Of a DNA stretch of 64,000 nt, positions 37,701-49,035 are shown piece by piece; the first letter of the stretch is position 1, and every line of letters starts with the position of its first letter. Below the pieces are notes generated by a model. That model was not told the origin of the DNA. It did no database searches and saw only the letters and a list, made by a program, of their open reading frames with translations. The position numbers and the translations under genes are program-made. The stretch lies in assembly GCA_000231825.2 (NCBI GenBank), contig JH720313.1:554130-618129 (forward strand), in the 5' to 3' direction. This DNA comes from Tetrahymena elliotti 4EA (Eukaryota; Ciliophora; Oligohymenophorea; Hymenostomatida; Tetrahymenidae).

Positions 37701-39892
37701 ATAATTGTGATATTTGCTATGGTTAAGACACTTGCTCTCTTTGTAATTCTGGATATGCTTATAATAGTTACAATTAGAAATGTGAATTATTGTCAATTTA
37801 ATAGTGCCCAAGTGGTTATTATTTTGACTCATATTTGTTGAATTCATGTGAGAAGTGCCCAAGCAATTGCTTAACTTGCAGTAGTTCTTCTAAATGTGAT
37901 TAATACAAAATTGACTGTCATTATACTTGTTAAGATTGTTTTGGCACAACTGATAACGCTTGTTCTATTTGCCCTCTTACGAGAAGTATGTATAGTTATT
38001 TTGAAGATAAAAATGTTGGTATATGCAGATGCTAATATGGTTATTCTGACTTTGGAAATACTCAATGCAAAGGTTAAATTTTTTATTTACTTAAGAAAAA
38101 TGTTTTTAACTTTAATTTTTTATAGAATCAAAAGCTGAATAAATTTAATACTTAGCTACAGGAGTTTAGCTTATTATCTAAAGTGTTTCATCTACTTTTT
38201 TGTCATATGTTTCTTTATCTTCAATATATTTCAGATTAGGATCAGATTACTCCTAATACATAGGATAGTTTTCATATGTAAATTTATTTTAATTCTTTTT
38301 AATAAATAAAAATAATTAAAATATGAAAGCTAAAAAGACACAATTTAGTTGGGTTAGATAGAACATTAGAAACTTTCAGATATTACAACTTTAATTTGCT
38401 TTTGAAGGCTCCTTTTGATTATCCTCATTATGAATCTGAAAAAAGAATTTTATATTAATCTACTACTGCCAACAGGTGCCGTTATGTAACTAAAATAGAA
38501 TAAATTCATAAAAGTTCAAGTTTCTTTACTTCTTGTTTCTCAATTTTTATTCTCGATATATTTTTTGGATTAATAATGGTTGTAAGCAGATACTTTAAAA
38601 CTTCAGCAGATGATATGCCAACTGTCCTTTAGGAATAGCATATGACAAAATGGAGAATTATTAGCTACTTTTAACTTTTAATTCCTTCTTAGATATTTTC
38701 TTTTACAATTTAAGAACTAAGTTTGTGCATTTTCATGCAGTTTGATTCATTTAGTTAAAATAGTGGAGATCCATTTTAAATTACAGGTCTCGTTTTTGCT
38801 ATTATTTTTTTCTTGTTGATAATTATGATAATAGCTTATTAATTAGTTTTTCTACCTAGGAAAAACCCAAAAGATTTCTTGATGCTGGAATCATATTTTG
38901 AGTAAGTCAAAAAAGATGAAAGATTTTTTGCAGCTCGCTTATATGGCATTTAAAATGCTAAAAAAGTTTTTTATAGTTTTCTAATTGCTATTTCTTATGA
39001 AGAGCCACTTGTTCCTATAATTTTCATGTTTTTTGGAGAAATTATTTACACTTCCCTAATTATTTATTATTAGCCTTACTAATAGAAAGAATACAATATT
39101 TTAACCATATTTATAGAGGTAATTATGATTATTCTTACATTAATTATGTTTATAATGGTTGGATAGCCAGAAGAATCCTCTTCATAACTTGATGGAGTTT
39201 TTGGAATAGTTGTAGTTTGCAATGGATTGATAGCTCTCTACAGCATTTATTGCATTTACTTATCAATAACCAGATTAAGATAAAATTAATTCTTAAAAAA
39301 AATATTTAGTGATCAATCCAATGTAGATACAGGAGTCCCTAATTAAGATATGGGTGGCTAGGAATAAGAATATTTAAAAAACAACACTCATTTTATTTCC
39401 TATACAAATAATTATGCAACTTAAATTTAATAAGTAACAGATATGAATGAGAGTAAAGCCTTCCAAGATTTTCAATCAAGAAAGAAAAAAATTTCAAGTA
39501 TAGAAAGAAAAAAGTTGATAAACTATGATGGCATTAAATAAGAGCATGAAATGAGTATTTATAATTAACAGAGAGCTTTGAAAGATTAAGAAGTAAAAGG
39601 AAAGTTATATAAGCAACAATAACTCTAGCAAAACTAATTATATTTTAATTAGCAAGTTAGCTAACAAATCGAATAATAATAGCAACTACAATAACAATAA
39701 TAATAGCAACTACAATAACAATAATAATTGCAATTATAATTGTAACAGTAACAAGATTAATCATAAATTTCTTACCAAACGAATCCAACTATTCCTTATG
39801 ATTAAGGACAATACCAGAAACGCAATAAATCTGAAAAGAATAAATTTTTTAAAAAAACATAAAATTTAGTTAATTCAGAGTTAAATAATTGA
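34722..39892 (+). CDS. Cys-rich, furin-like-repeat multipass surface protein with poly-Gln tail
   Basis: Start ATG 34722 gives a plausible signal peptide (MNQLKYQIINLKLFYYLLCF) and continues in frame. The first ~400 residues form a beta-rich, propeller-like region (for example MVLIGTNQQLILVDPYKFQQ). Then comes a Cys-rich region, about 36340-38060, made of furin-like/growth-factor-receptor repeats (CxxCxxxCxxC spacing: CVACNSSCETCSGG, CKQCDNSCYTCSGS, CLNCHISCKTCSGV). After it lie six or more hydrophobic segments (38140-39290), including FTSCFSIFILDIFFGLIMVV and GLVFAIIFFLLIIMIIAY. The cytoplasmic tail ends in a poly-Gln tract. Introns occur near 35155-35220, 35385-35445, 36110-36330, 37276-37538, 38063-38124 and 38270-38340. 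The layout (secreted Cys-rich ectodomain plus multipass membrane part) is that of large ciliate surface/channel-like proteins. Ligand and function are unknown. Confidence 0.8.
39674..39754 (+). repeat. Poly-glutamine tract in surface-protein tail
   Basis: About 27 codons, nearly all Gln, spelled by a mixture of CAA, CAG, TAA and TAG, with a few Leu. The mixed codon use shows amino-acid-level selection or old expansion rather than a pure triplet expansion. It also confirms that TAA and TAG are read as sense codons here. Confidence 0.85.
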
Positions 39893-40786
39893 TTTTAATG
39901 GATATTGTTTACATGATTTTTTCTTTTGATTGTGCATTAGTTAATTTTAACAAATCTTTATTTTTCAAAAAATCTAATTCTTAATAAATCGTGTTTACAT
40001 TTTACGTTTGAAAATTTTATTACTTTCCTTTTCTTTTTTCTTTCTTTCTAAAAATTAAACCTTATTTGAAATTTTAATGTGAATTTACTTTATTTCAATT
40101 TACAAAGGTGAGTAGTATTTTATTAAATTTTTTTGAAAACTGAAAGATTTTAGTCAAAAATATCAAAACTTTCATTCAAAGCCATAAAATTTGTTTTAGA
40201 AAAATCTGAAAAGCGAAATTTATTATAAATTAATGCTTACATACAAAAATAAAACAAGTCAATCACTGATTTGCGATTTGGTGAAAAGATAAATGAAGAT
40301 ATTTTTGAAGAAATTAAGTTTTGTGAAAACTTATTTGTTTAATAAATTTTATTTTTAAATTACACAATATCATTAATTGATCCAAGAAAAAAAGTAGAAA
40401 TCAGAGTTAAGTTGAATTATTAATAAGTAGATATCTATAATATACGACAAAACAAAATTTATAAAAAGATTTATTGAGAAATTTATTAGTTGATTGATTT
40501 AAGGAATATTCAAATAAATAATAATCTTACATTTATTTACTAACAATTTATTATTTTATATGTTATTAATTAATGGTAAATCTTTGATTGAATTTTCTGT
40601 CTTTAAGTTAGGAGATATAAGATTAAAGTATGTTGCTTAATTGAACAGTAATTAATTTAGAAAGTATACTTTTTATTGATTAATTTTTACAAGATTTAGG
40701 TTAATAAAAAATTTTTTAGGGTACTCATAAGAGAACATATAAGCAGAACAGCTATCAATTTAAAAAATTATTGCTTTAGACATTTA
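39893..40786. other. Intergenic, possible unannotated 5' exon
   Basis: About 890 bp. A TGA-free frame around 40260-40460 encodes protein-like text (ITDLRFGEKINEDIFEEIKF). A second lies directly upstream of ATG 40787 (IREHISRTAINLKNYCFRHL, preceded by TTTTTTAG at 40713-40720). These could be 5' exons of the RBR gene, but no start could be fixed. Confidence 0.35.
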
Positions 40787-43700
40787 ATGAAGCCTTAAAA
40801 AAGGGATCAAAAGATTCTACTTTAGCTCAAAGAATAAATTAAAGACCCAGCAGATTCATTCTTTTTAGGACTGGCTTTAAAAAAAGAGTAGAAGAATCAC
40901 AAATCTATGTCAGAATGTTTGCAATTCTTAAACGATTTGATTGTTAAAGTAAACGATAAATAAAAATAGCTTAATAAGTAAGATGACTAATATTGGAAGC
41001 TATCAATATACTATGATTATTTACTTCAAGTAGATTCTGATTAGACTTGCTATTAGTTTTTATAGAAATATATAGACCTACCAAAAGATGATTAGGTAAT
41101 TATTTTATAAATGAGTTGGTAATATTTGTAATCGAAAATACATATTGCAATAGGATAAAGACTCTAATTGGAATACTGAATAGACAGAAATAAATTAGAT
41201 TAATAATCATTCATTCTAAGCAAAGAAATAAAGATTAAATACATTCAGTTCGAGAAATAGTGGTCGTCACTCTCCGACATTCATAAGGGAGAGAAAAGCA
41301 AATAATGAATTAGAAAACAGCTTTGAGGCAAATACATTTCAAAAAGAAAAATAACAAAGCATAGTTTTAGAGAAGCCACAATAGCATCATTTAAATTAAG
41401 AAAAGGAGCAATAGTCTAAGACGATTTAGGAGTAGATCCAAAGGTAGCACGAATAAAGCAAACAAAATTATATTCAACAAAATTAACAACAACAGCAACA
41501 ACAACATGATTAAAATGACTTTTAGTAACAATATCGACAATATGAATAAATAGAACCTTAAGTATGTTGTAAATGCTAAAATAAAATACATGAAAGTGAT
41601 ATTTTGCAACTTGTATGTGAGCATTCCTATCATTTAAATTGCTTTAAAAAAGAAGTATAAAAATTATTAGAGTAGGAAATATTTCCTGTTAAATGTTTAG
41701 AGACTGAATGTATTAATATACCTAATATGGATTAAATTGGTAATTTATTAGATAAACGTATGTTTTAGCTCTATCAAGACTGTTATGAAAAGTACCATAC
41801 AAATCAAGGAAGAGTAAACAATTTTTATTGGATCATTTTTTTATAGATACCTAATATTTTTAAATAGTAATGAGTAAATACAGATTATCCCCAATTAAAA
41901 TTGGATTTAATTATTATCAAGATAGAATTTTATAAATATCTTAATTAATTTTTAATAACTAACTAACAAAAACAGATTATTAAGTGTCCAAATACTAATT
42001 GTAGATAAAAGATTTTGTGTGGAAAACCAAGGGGTAAATTTGCAAAATGCATGTTCTGTAGCCAAGAAATTTGTTTAATTTGCTTTAGAATTCGCCATAA
42101 TGGTTTGGATTGTGAGCAAGTCTTGATGATGAATGTAAACTTTTTATTTTATTTTAGAATCATTAATAAAATAAAACTGTAAATAGCCCAAAGATATTGA
42201 AGAAATAGCTACACAAAATAAACAAAAAATGAATAAAGAATGTCCCAAGTGCAAAATTGTTCATATCAACGAAGACTGTCTAGATTAATTAAAGTGCATT
42301 TGTGGTAATAAATTTTGTTCTACTTGTCTAAAAGACCCATCAAAGTGCAATTGTACTAATTAGGTTAATTCTAAATCATTTGTATCTCACCATAATGCAA
42401 ATATTTCTAGCCAAAACTATTCATAGCCAAGATAAAATAATAGCATTTAAAGTAATGGACAGAGTGACTTCTAAGCTTACAAAAATAAACCTGGATCTAG
42501 AATTAGATCAACAGATTAATCTAAGAATAATCTTCGTTCTATGAATACTACCTACTCATAGATAAATGAAAAACCGAATACAAATGTAAATACAACAAAC
42601 CCTTCATCTCCTTAATTATTTCATGATTAGAATAATAATAAAAATAATTAGTAAATTTAAAAGTAATAAACTAACCAATACCCAAATAATCTATCTTAAT
42701 CAAGAGATTTTAATACAGATAACAACACAAACTATTTTCCTGATACTACTATAACTCGATACAATGAAACAAATAATAACTAGGTTTCAATAAATTCAGA
42801 TAAAAGAATGAATTCACCACCATTTCAGTAAAATCATCTCTATCATCATTAATAATATAAAAGCTAAGAAAGCAATAGGAATAACCCCGAAGTAAATAGT
42901 AAAGGCAACTCAATTTATGTTGTAAATATTTCAAATAATACAAATGGTAATAATAATTATAATTCTAATAAATAACCTGAAAAAATTAGCTAGTATTAAA
43001 GCTACACAGGTTAATAGCAAAACAGTAGCAACAGTAGCAATTATAATGGCATCCAATAAAACCAAAACAATAAATAAAATTAATTTAATGATAATTTGAT
43101 AAATGGTACGAACAACTAAAACAAACCAGTTAATAATTAAAATGAAAATAACTAAAATTTTAATAAATAAAATTAAGCCAATTTAAACCAAAATTCTAAT
43201 TAAAAATAAAATAATATCGAAAAATAATCAAAAGATTTACCAAAACATTAAATTACAAAAAATGGTGATACTTAGAAAAATAATTTTTTAACAAACTCTA
43301 ATCATAATTCTAATTAAAAAAATATAAATGAAAACTAAATTAGTTAAATTTCTCCATATACAAATTCTTAAAATAAAAATAATAACAGTAAGAGTCTAGA
43401 TTAGAATAATAATTCTCTTTTTGAAAACAACAGTGCAACATTTACTCCCCCTGAGTAGTCCAAGCCATAGGTAGTTGAACACACGCCTGCAAAAGGTTAA
43501 TAAATAAAGTAAATAATGTAAAGTCCACTTGTGCACTAAGATGCAGCCGATAGCTCTATTGATAATCCAGTTACATTTGGAGGAGATAGACACATTCCAA
43601 AAGTTAAGGAAATGGATATTCCTTTGTTAAGTTCTAGGAGTAATAGAAATTCTTCTAGAGGAGTAGTTCCTATGGTTGTGGCACAACCTAATTAATTAAA

Positions 43701-44166
43701 CATTTAGGGTACTCCTTATAAATCTCTTCAATTTAGTAAATATAATTTGCCAAAATTAAATGATAACTCTTCATAGAAAAGAGGAGTATATATTTAGAAT
43801 ACATTTTCAAATTAACAAATGAATGAAAATCTAGAAAATAATTTATCTCAAAGAAGCAACAACACATAAATGTAAAAATCAATATTTGATGATGAAAATT
43901 TACAATATGAAGATGGATTTAAAAATAATTCTTATTTAGCTGAAAGCAGGTATAAATCTAACAACAGCTTTTTAGCAAGTACAACTCCTCGTCACTCAAG
44001 CCAATAAGAAAGAAAACAGACTCCTTCAAGAGGAATATCACCTTTTAGGTAATATTAATAGCAGTACTAGTAATATTAATAAGGTTATGATGTACAACAA
44101 TAAAACAGTAATAACATAACAAATTCATCAGGAAATAAAGAACAATATTAAAAAATTAAAGTATGA
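40787..44166 (+). CDS. RBR-type E3 ubiquitin ligase, Asn/Gln-rich C-terminus
   Basis: RBR ligases take ubiquitin from an E2 onto a RING2 cysteine before transferring it to substrate. The RING1 pattern is VCCKCQNKIHE, then CEHSYHLNCFKKEV, then PVKCLETEC. The IBR is IKCPNTNCRQKILCG, then CMFCSQEICLICFRI, then HNGLDC. RING2 is ECPKCKIVHINEDCLDQLKC, then ICGNKFCSTC and KCNC. The residue expected to be catalytic is the Cys in NEDCLDQ, though the usual GGC is DC here. Introns: 41096-41153, 41814-41975 and one near 42124-42190. The C-terminal ~590 residues are Asn/Gln/Ser-rich and disordered (for example SSNSSNYNGIQQNQNN). They end with short Pro-containing motifs and TGA 44164-44166. The true start may lie upstream because the frame stays open to about 40720. 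The opposite-strand neighbour is a different class of E3. Confidence 0.82.
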
Positions 44167-44897
44167 TTTTAAATTATTAATAAGATATCATCAATAAGCT
44201 TTTCTTTTGTAAACCTTTTTAAAAAATATTGTAAAAAATTTTAAAAAAAGTTTAATCTCGTCACAAAAAAAATATTTTTATCACAAAATTTGGATTTTTT
44301 TATTCGCTAAAAATTAGAATAAATTTTCTTTTAGTTTATACTAATTTATTGTCAAATGAATCAAGTTATTAATTTAAAAAAATTATTTTCATTAAAGAAA
44401 TTAAATAATCAACCCAAAATAAATTTTATTAAAATCTATTAAAAATTTTAAAATTAAATGGTTTTGTAGATCAAATTGTTTGTTGATTTTATTTAAAATA
44501 ATTTTATGGAGATTAATAATATTTAAAATATTTTCTCTTGAAAGATTAGAAGAAATAAAAAGGAAAAAGTAAAAAAAAGTAAAGAAATAATAAACAATAA
44601 TCACACAAAAATATGATGATAATAGAATGTTTTTTCTTTCTTTTTTATTAAAGTAGTATTAATTAAACTCATTTGGATTTTAAGTAAAGGGTAAAATTGA
44701 AGAGTATGAAAGAGTAAAAAAAGTAAAAGAATATTTTAGAAATGAGAATTAGTAATATAGGAACAAGAACACAAAAATGGATATAAAAATTAGTTAACAT
44801 GCACGATGAATTTAATTTGATTATTGTTATATTATAGTAGTACTTTTTATTTTAGTAATTTGAAATACTTTAGCTATTAAATCTAATTATAATAGCA
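44167..44897. other. Convergent 3' intergenic spacer
   Basis: About 730 bp between the 3' ends of two E3-type genes. AT-rich 3' UTR sequence; no gene seen. Confidence 0.6.
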
Positions 44898-47240
44898 TCA
44901 AGCTATTTATTATTAGTAGTTAGGTAATATTTGAACACTATCTCCAGGGCAGCGCAAGCATGCACAATAATAGAACTTTCCATCAGCAATTTACTTGCTA
45001 TCAAGATTTATTACAAGTTCTTAATTTTCTGTATGGTTTATAAATTTTAATTTCATTTCAGAACCTTACAAAAAGTTTAGATTATTTTAATTGTTCTAGT
45101 TGTTATTATTATTTGCATTTTAGTTATTTTAGTTGTTTTAAGAGTTGATTTCATTTAATCTAACTTCTTCATTATTTTGATTAGCTGAGTTGCTACTATT
45201 TACATTCATATTTTAACTATTTATGTTCTAACTATTTCTAGAATTATCAATTATTTAATTATTTTACATCATGCTATTACTTACGAAGCTACTGATGTTA
45301 TTGCTATTAGATTGTAAATCACTACTATTTGAAAGTATTTGTATATTTGATGAATTAATATTTTACAAGTTGTTTTGCAGTTAAGAGTTTTAGGAATTTT
45401 ATTATGCTAAAGGGCCAGGTTTGAATATAAATTAGATTGATATTACATTATCCTGCTCAATTTAGAAAGATCTATTTTACCAATTTTCGTTTGGACTATG
45501 TGAAGAGTAAAGTATCCCATTTGCAGAAATTAGATAAGACAAATGTCCGATATCATGATAACGACGAGAAGAGTAGACATTAGATTCATCACAAATACCT
45601 ATAGCAAACCATTCAGATCTACGAGACAAGATTTTAAATGTAATTTATTAGTTAGAATCTAAGAGCGGTTTATGAGAATCTACAATAACAAATCTATCTC
45701 TTCTTTTCTTTTTATATTCTCTAACAAGAGCAATATTTGCTTATTTACTTACAAAGATATCTTGGTCTTTGTAAATTTAAGAAAATTAGAAGGACTGGCT
45801 TTAATTATTCTTAGTGATTAAATTGTTTATTTTTTAAATTTCTTGCTAATTTTCGTTTTAAATCATTGTTAATTATTTCTTTAACTCGCGATTTTCATTT
45901 TCTAAAGAGTAAATCTTTTAGCTAGATGTTTTTTAAATATTTTCTATACAAGCTTCGATTGTGTGGGTGGCAAGTTCTCTACGTTTCATTTTTATTTAGC
46001 ACCTATGACATAAGACTGGAATGTCTTAACATGTCTAATTGTGAAGGAAATGATCATTCAAGCAGCACTCATAATTACAACCTTGGCATCTGACTATTCT
46101 TTCACCACAACAGTCTTCGTGGTCTCTAATATCTTTTTATTTGATCTTTTTACTACACCAAGAACAATCTAAGATTAACTCAGGACATTTTTGATTATGA
46201 TCCATTTTGTCTTTAAATTAGAAAATATCACCACATAAATCACAAATGATCTCTTTCTTATCACAAGTTTCTTCATGCTCTTCTATAATCTTTTTTTTAA
46301 TCTATTAATCGCACCAACGACATTAAGAAAGAACATATTCGCATTCTTCTTAAATATGTTTATCTAATATTTTTTTTATCATTTACTATCCACAACCTAA
46401 GATAGGACAAACCTCAATTTTATATTCACAATTATCTTCATGCTTAATCACTTATTCGTATCTAACTATCTCTTCGCACCCATTTTTCTTGTTAGTGCAG
46501 AAAAACTATAACTTGTCTAGCATATTCTTCAACATGGGTACACATCTCATTTCCCTAAAATTTTTACACAAAGGACAAGTGTTAGGATGTCTAATAAGCC
46601 ATTCTCTTATACAAACAGTGCAGAAGTGATTTAAGCAATTTCCACAAGCAATAGGATTCTAATAAATATGCATACAAATTGTACATTTGACAAAATCAAT
46701 ATTTTCTGTAGTGACAGCAAGATTTTCTGTTCCAAAAATAAAATCCTTCTCTTCTAGGTTTTAAAAGGTTATTGTATTATCATTTTCTAAATCAAGAGCA
46801 TTACTACTATTTATGTTACCTACACTTTAATTTGAAGAGGATATTCTTATTGGACTCATATTGATTACTTAACTCTCAATAATTAGATGATTAGCTCCTC
46901 TGTTGCTGTTATTTATATATGAATAGCTTGTAGATCTACTTGGCTATTAGCTTCTTTAGGTGTTTCTCTCTAAATTATCTCTCCTCATAAATATAAATCT
47001 ACCATTTACAAGTCCTACGTTGGGATTTGATGGACTATTCATTTAAGGCTAATCAGAGTAATTATAAAAATTGAAGTTTGGAGGTTGACTATTAGATATC
47101 TGATTAGAATTCATATGAATTTCCTAACCTTACCTAGCTAATCGAATCTGCACAATTTAATCTTGCATCATTCTGCTTATATTATTACTACTACTATTAG
47201 AATTACTACTAGAGCTCATATTATTGCTTTAATTATTCAT
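44898..47240 (-). CDS. RING / TRAF-type zinc finger / SPRY-like protein, probable E3 ligase
   Basis: A single exon of 781 codons including TGA. Residues 1 to about 170 are Asn/Ser-rich. The RING (about 174-222) is CTICMHIYQNPIACGNC, then HFCTVCIREW and CPLC, a C3HC4-type. Several TRAF-type zinc fingers follow (about 230-400): CEEIVRYEQVIKHEDNCEYK, CPILGCGQQM, CDLCGDIFQFKDKMDHNQKC and others. A short coiled coil (NENRELKKQL) comes next. From about residue 520 the sequence is SPRY/B30.2-like: EWFAIGICDE, then GHLSYLISANGILYSS and NVISIQFIF. A ~120-residue Asn/Ser/Gln-rich insert (about 605-725) follows, and then the last SPRY strands (FYYCACLRCPGDSVQILP). RING-TRAF proteins act as ubiquitin ligases, and the SPRY part would bind targets. 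Enzyme activity is inferred from the RING. No intron. Confidence 0.87.
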
Positions 47241-49035
47241 TTTTAAATGTCACTTTTGCTTTCTATTTAATAATTTAGAGTGAAAAATTCTTTTTACTCT
47301 TCTTTTTTTAAATTATTTTTCTAATTTTTGATATTCAAATTGTTATCAATTTAATTATTAGCTCGAACACCTCTTGTTATTTCTAATAATTAATTTATGT
47401 AGAGAAGGATTGTTTGATTGATTTAAAGATTGACTGATTGAATTTATAAGTCTTTTTCCTCAAAATTGTCTTATTAAATTCCTTTCTACATATTTGATAA
47501 TCAAAAAATAAAAAAATAGTATCAAAAATCTTTTATTTTATTAACCCTTCTTATTGAATATTGATAATTAACTTTTTAACTGTTTAAATAATACCTCTAT
47601 ATGATGTTTAGTATTTTGATTGACTCTATTTCTGATCCCTTAATTATTCTTTATGTGTCTCTTTAAATATTCTTTTATTTAATTTATTAATGAATAAAAC
47701 TTTTCTTATAAAATAAAACCTGATCATCTTTTTTATTCTTTTGAAAGGATTTGTTGATTGATTATCAAAGACAATATTTAAAATCATCTATATTAAAATC
47801 TTTTCCTTAGAAAATTAAAAAAAATAGATAAATAACTTGTTTCACTAAAATTTCAATTAAAATGAGAAATTTTTCATAAGAAAGGATTTTTTTCATATTA
47901 ACACTTATTTTACTCAATTTTTATTAATGAAGATATAATAAACCAAATATCTTCCTTTTATTTCACTATTCTAAAATAACTACGACTTCGATTAAGAATA
48001 CTAATTTTAGAACACTTTTATTTAATAAAAATATTAAGCTTTTTCAAAGCTCGAGGTTTTTGAATACTTCTAAGAATTTAATAAAAGCTACTAAAATTTA
48101 GAATGAAATCTAAAAATTAACTAAGCTGCCTTCTTTCATGGGTATGGAATAATTCGAACTAATTTTTTTTGTCGAATATTCTAATAAATAATATATTTTA
48201 AAATGTATTAAAAGAAAGAGTTTTCATAAATGCTTCACAAATAAAACTTAATAATTTCAACTGCTAAAAATATGGTATTAAATTTATATATTAATATATT
48301 TACTTTTTTTTATTTTTTTGATTCATAATTTTAGAACATAAATTAAATAACAAAAATATTTAGCAAAAAAAATAAAAAAATATAATAAATATTANNNNNN
48401 NNNNNNNNNNNNNNNNNNNNNNNNNNNNNNNNNNNNNNNNNNNNNNNNNNNNNNNNNNNNNNNNNNNNNNNNNNNNNNNNNNNNNNNNNNNNNNAAAATT
48501 TTAAGAGGAAATTATTTAGTTTGAATAATAATTGATATCTAAACTAAATAAGGTGTTTATTTTTATGATAAATAAAATTATTTAAAAAGGTAAAATAAAA
48601 ATGAAAGAAGTTAAAATTTTATAGAGAAATTTTATTTGTTGAATTTTAATTTAATTAAATTAAATACAAATTGGATGAATAAATACATACTTTTTTAAAG
48701 TAAATTCAGATTGAAATACAGTTTTGTTTTTTTGTTAAATGTTTAATGTTTTGGGCATAAGATTTAAGTATTTTTAATTATCTTTATTTAATTTGATTTA
48801 TTTGATAACTAACAAGATATTTTATCTTTTTAGTATTTTTAATTATTTTTACAGTTAATTTTATTTATTGATTTATTGATAGTAAGTAAATATCATTTTT
48901 TTGATTAGCTAAAAATTGTCTTTATGAGATATTTTAACGCTATGTTGAAGATTAATTTTTATTGATTATTAATGGACTCAATAGGATTAGAGCAAAAATA
49001 AGGAAAATAGGGATTGTTTTTTTTTGTTTAATTTT
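47241..49035. other. Intergenic, contains assembly gap
   Basis: About 1.8 kb. TTGATTGATT-type motifs occur at 47412-47440 and again near 47750. The 5' side is the promoter of the RING/TRAF gene, and the far side follows the 3' end of the Cdt1-like gene. The gap at 48395-48494 could hide sequence. No gene seen. Confidence 0.55.
48395..48494. other. Assembly gap (100 N)
   Basis: Exactly 100 N, which is the usual placeholder for a gap of unknown size. It lies in a run of near-pure A/T, a likely cause of assembly failure. Confidence 0.97.

Noticed and set aside
41391..41633. Minus-strand 80-codon Leu-rich 'membrane' frame
   Set aside because: Antisense of a CAA/TAA-rich Gln stretch in the RBR gene. 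The plus strand is clearly coding.
48395..48494. Run of N considered as a biological feature
   Set aside because: Exactly 100 N is an assembly placeholder.
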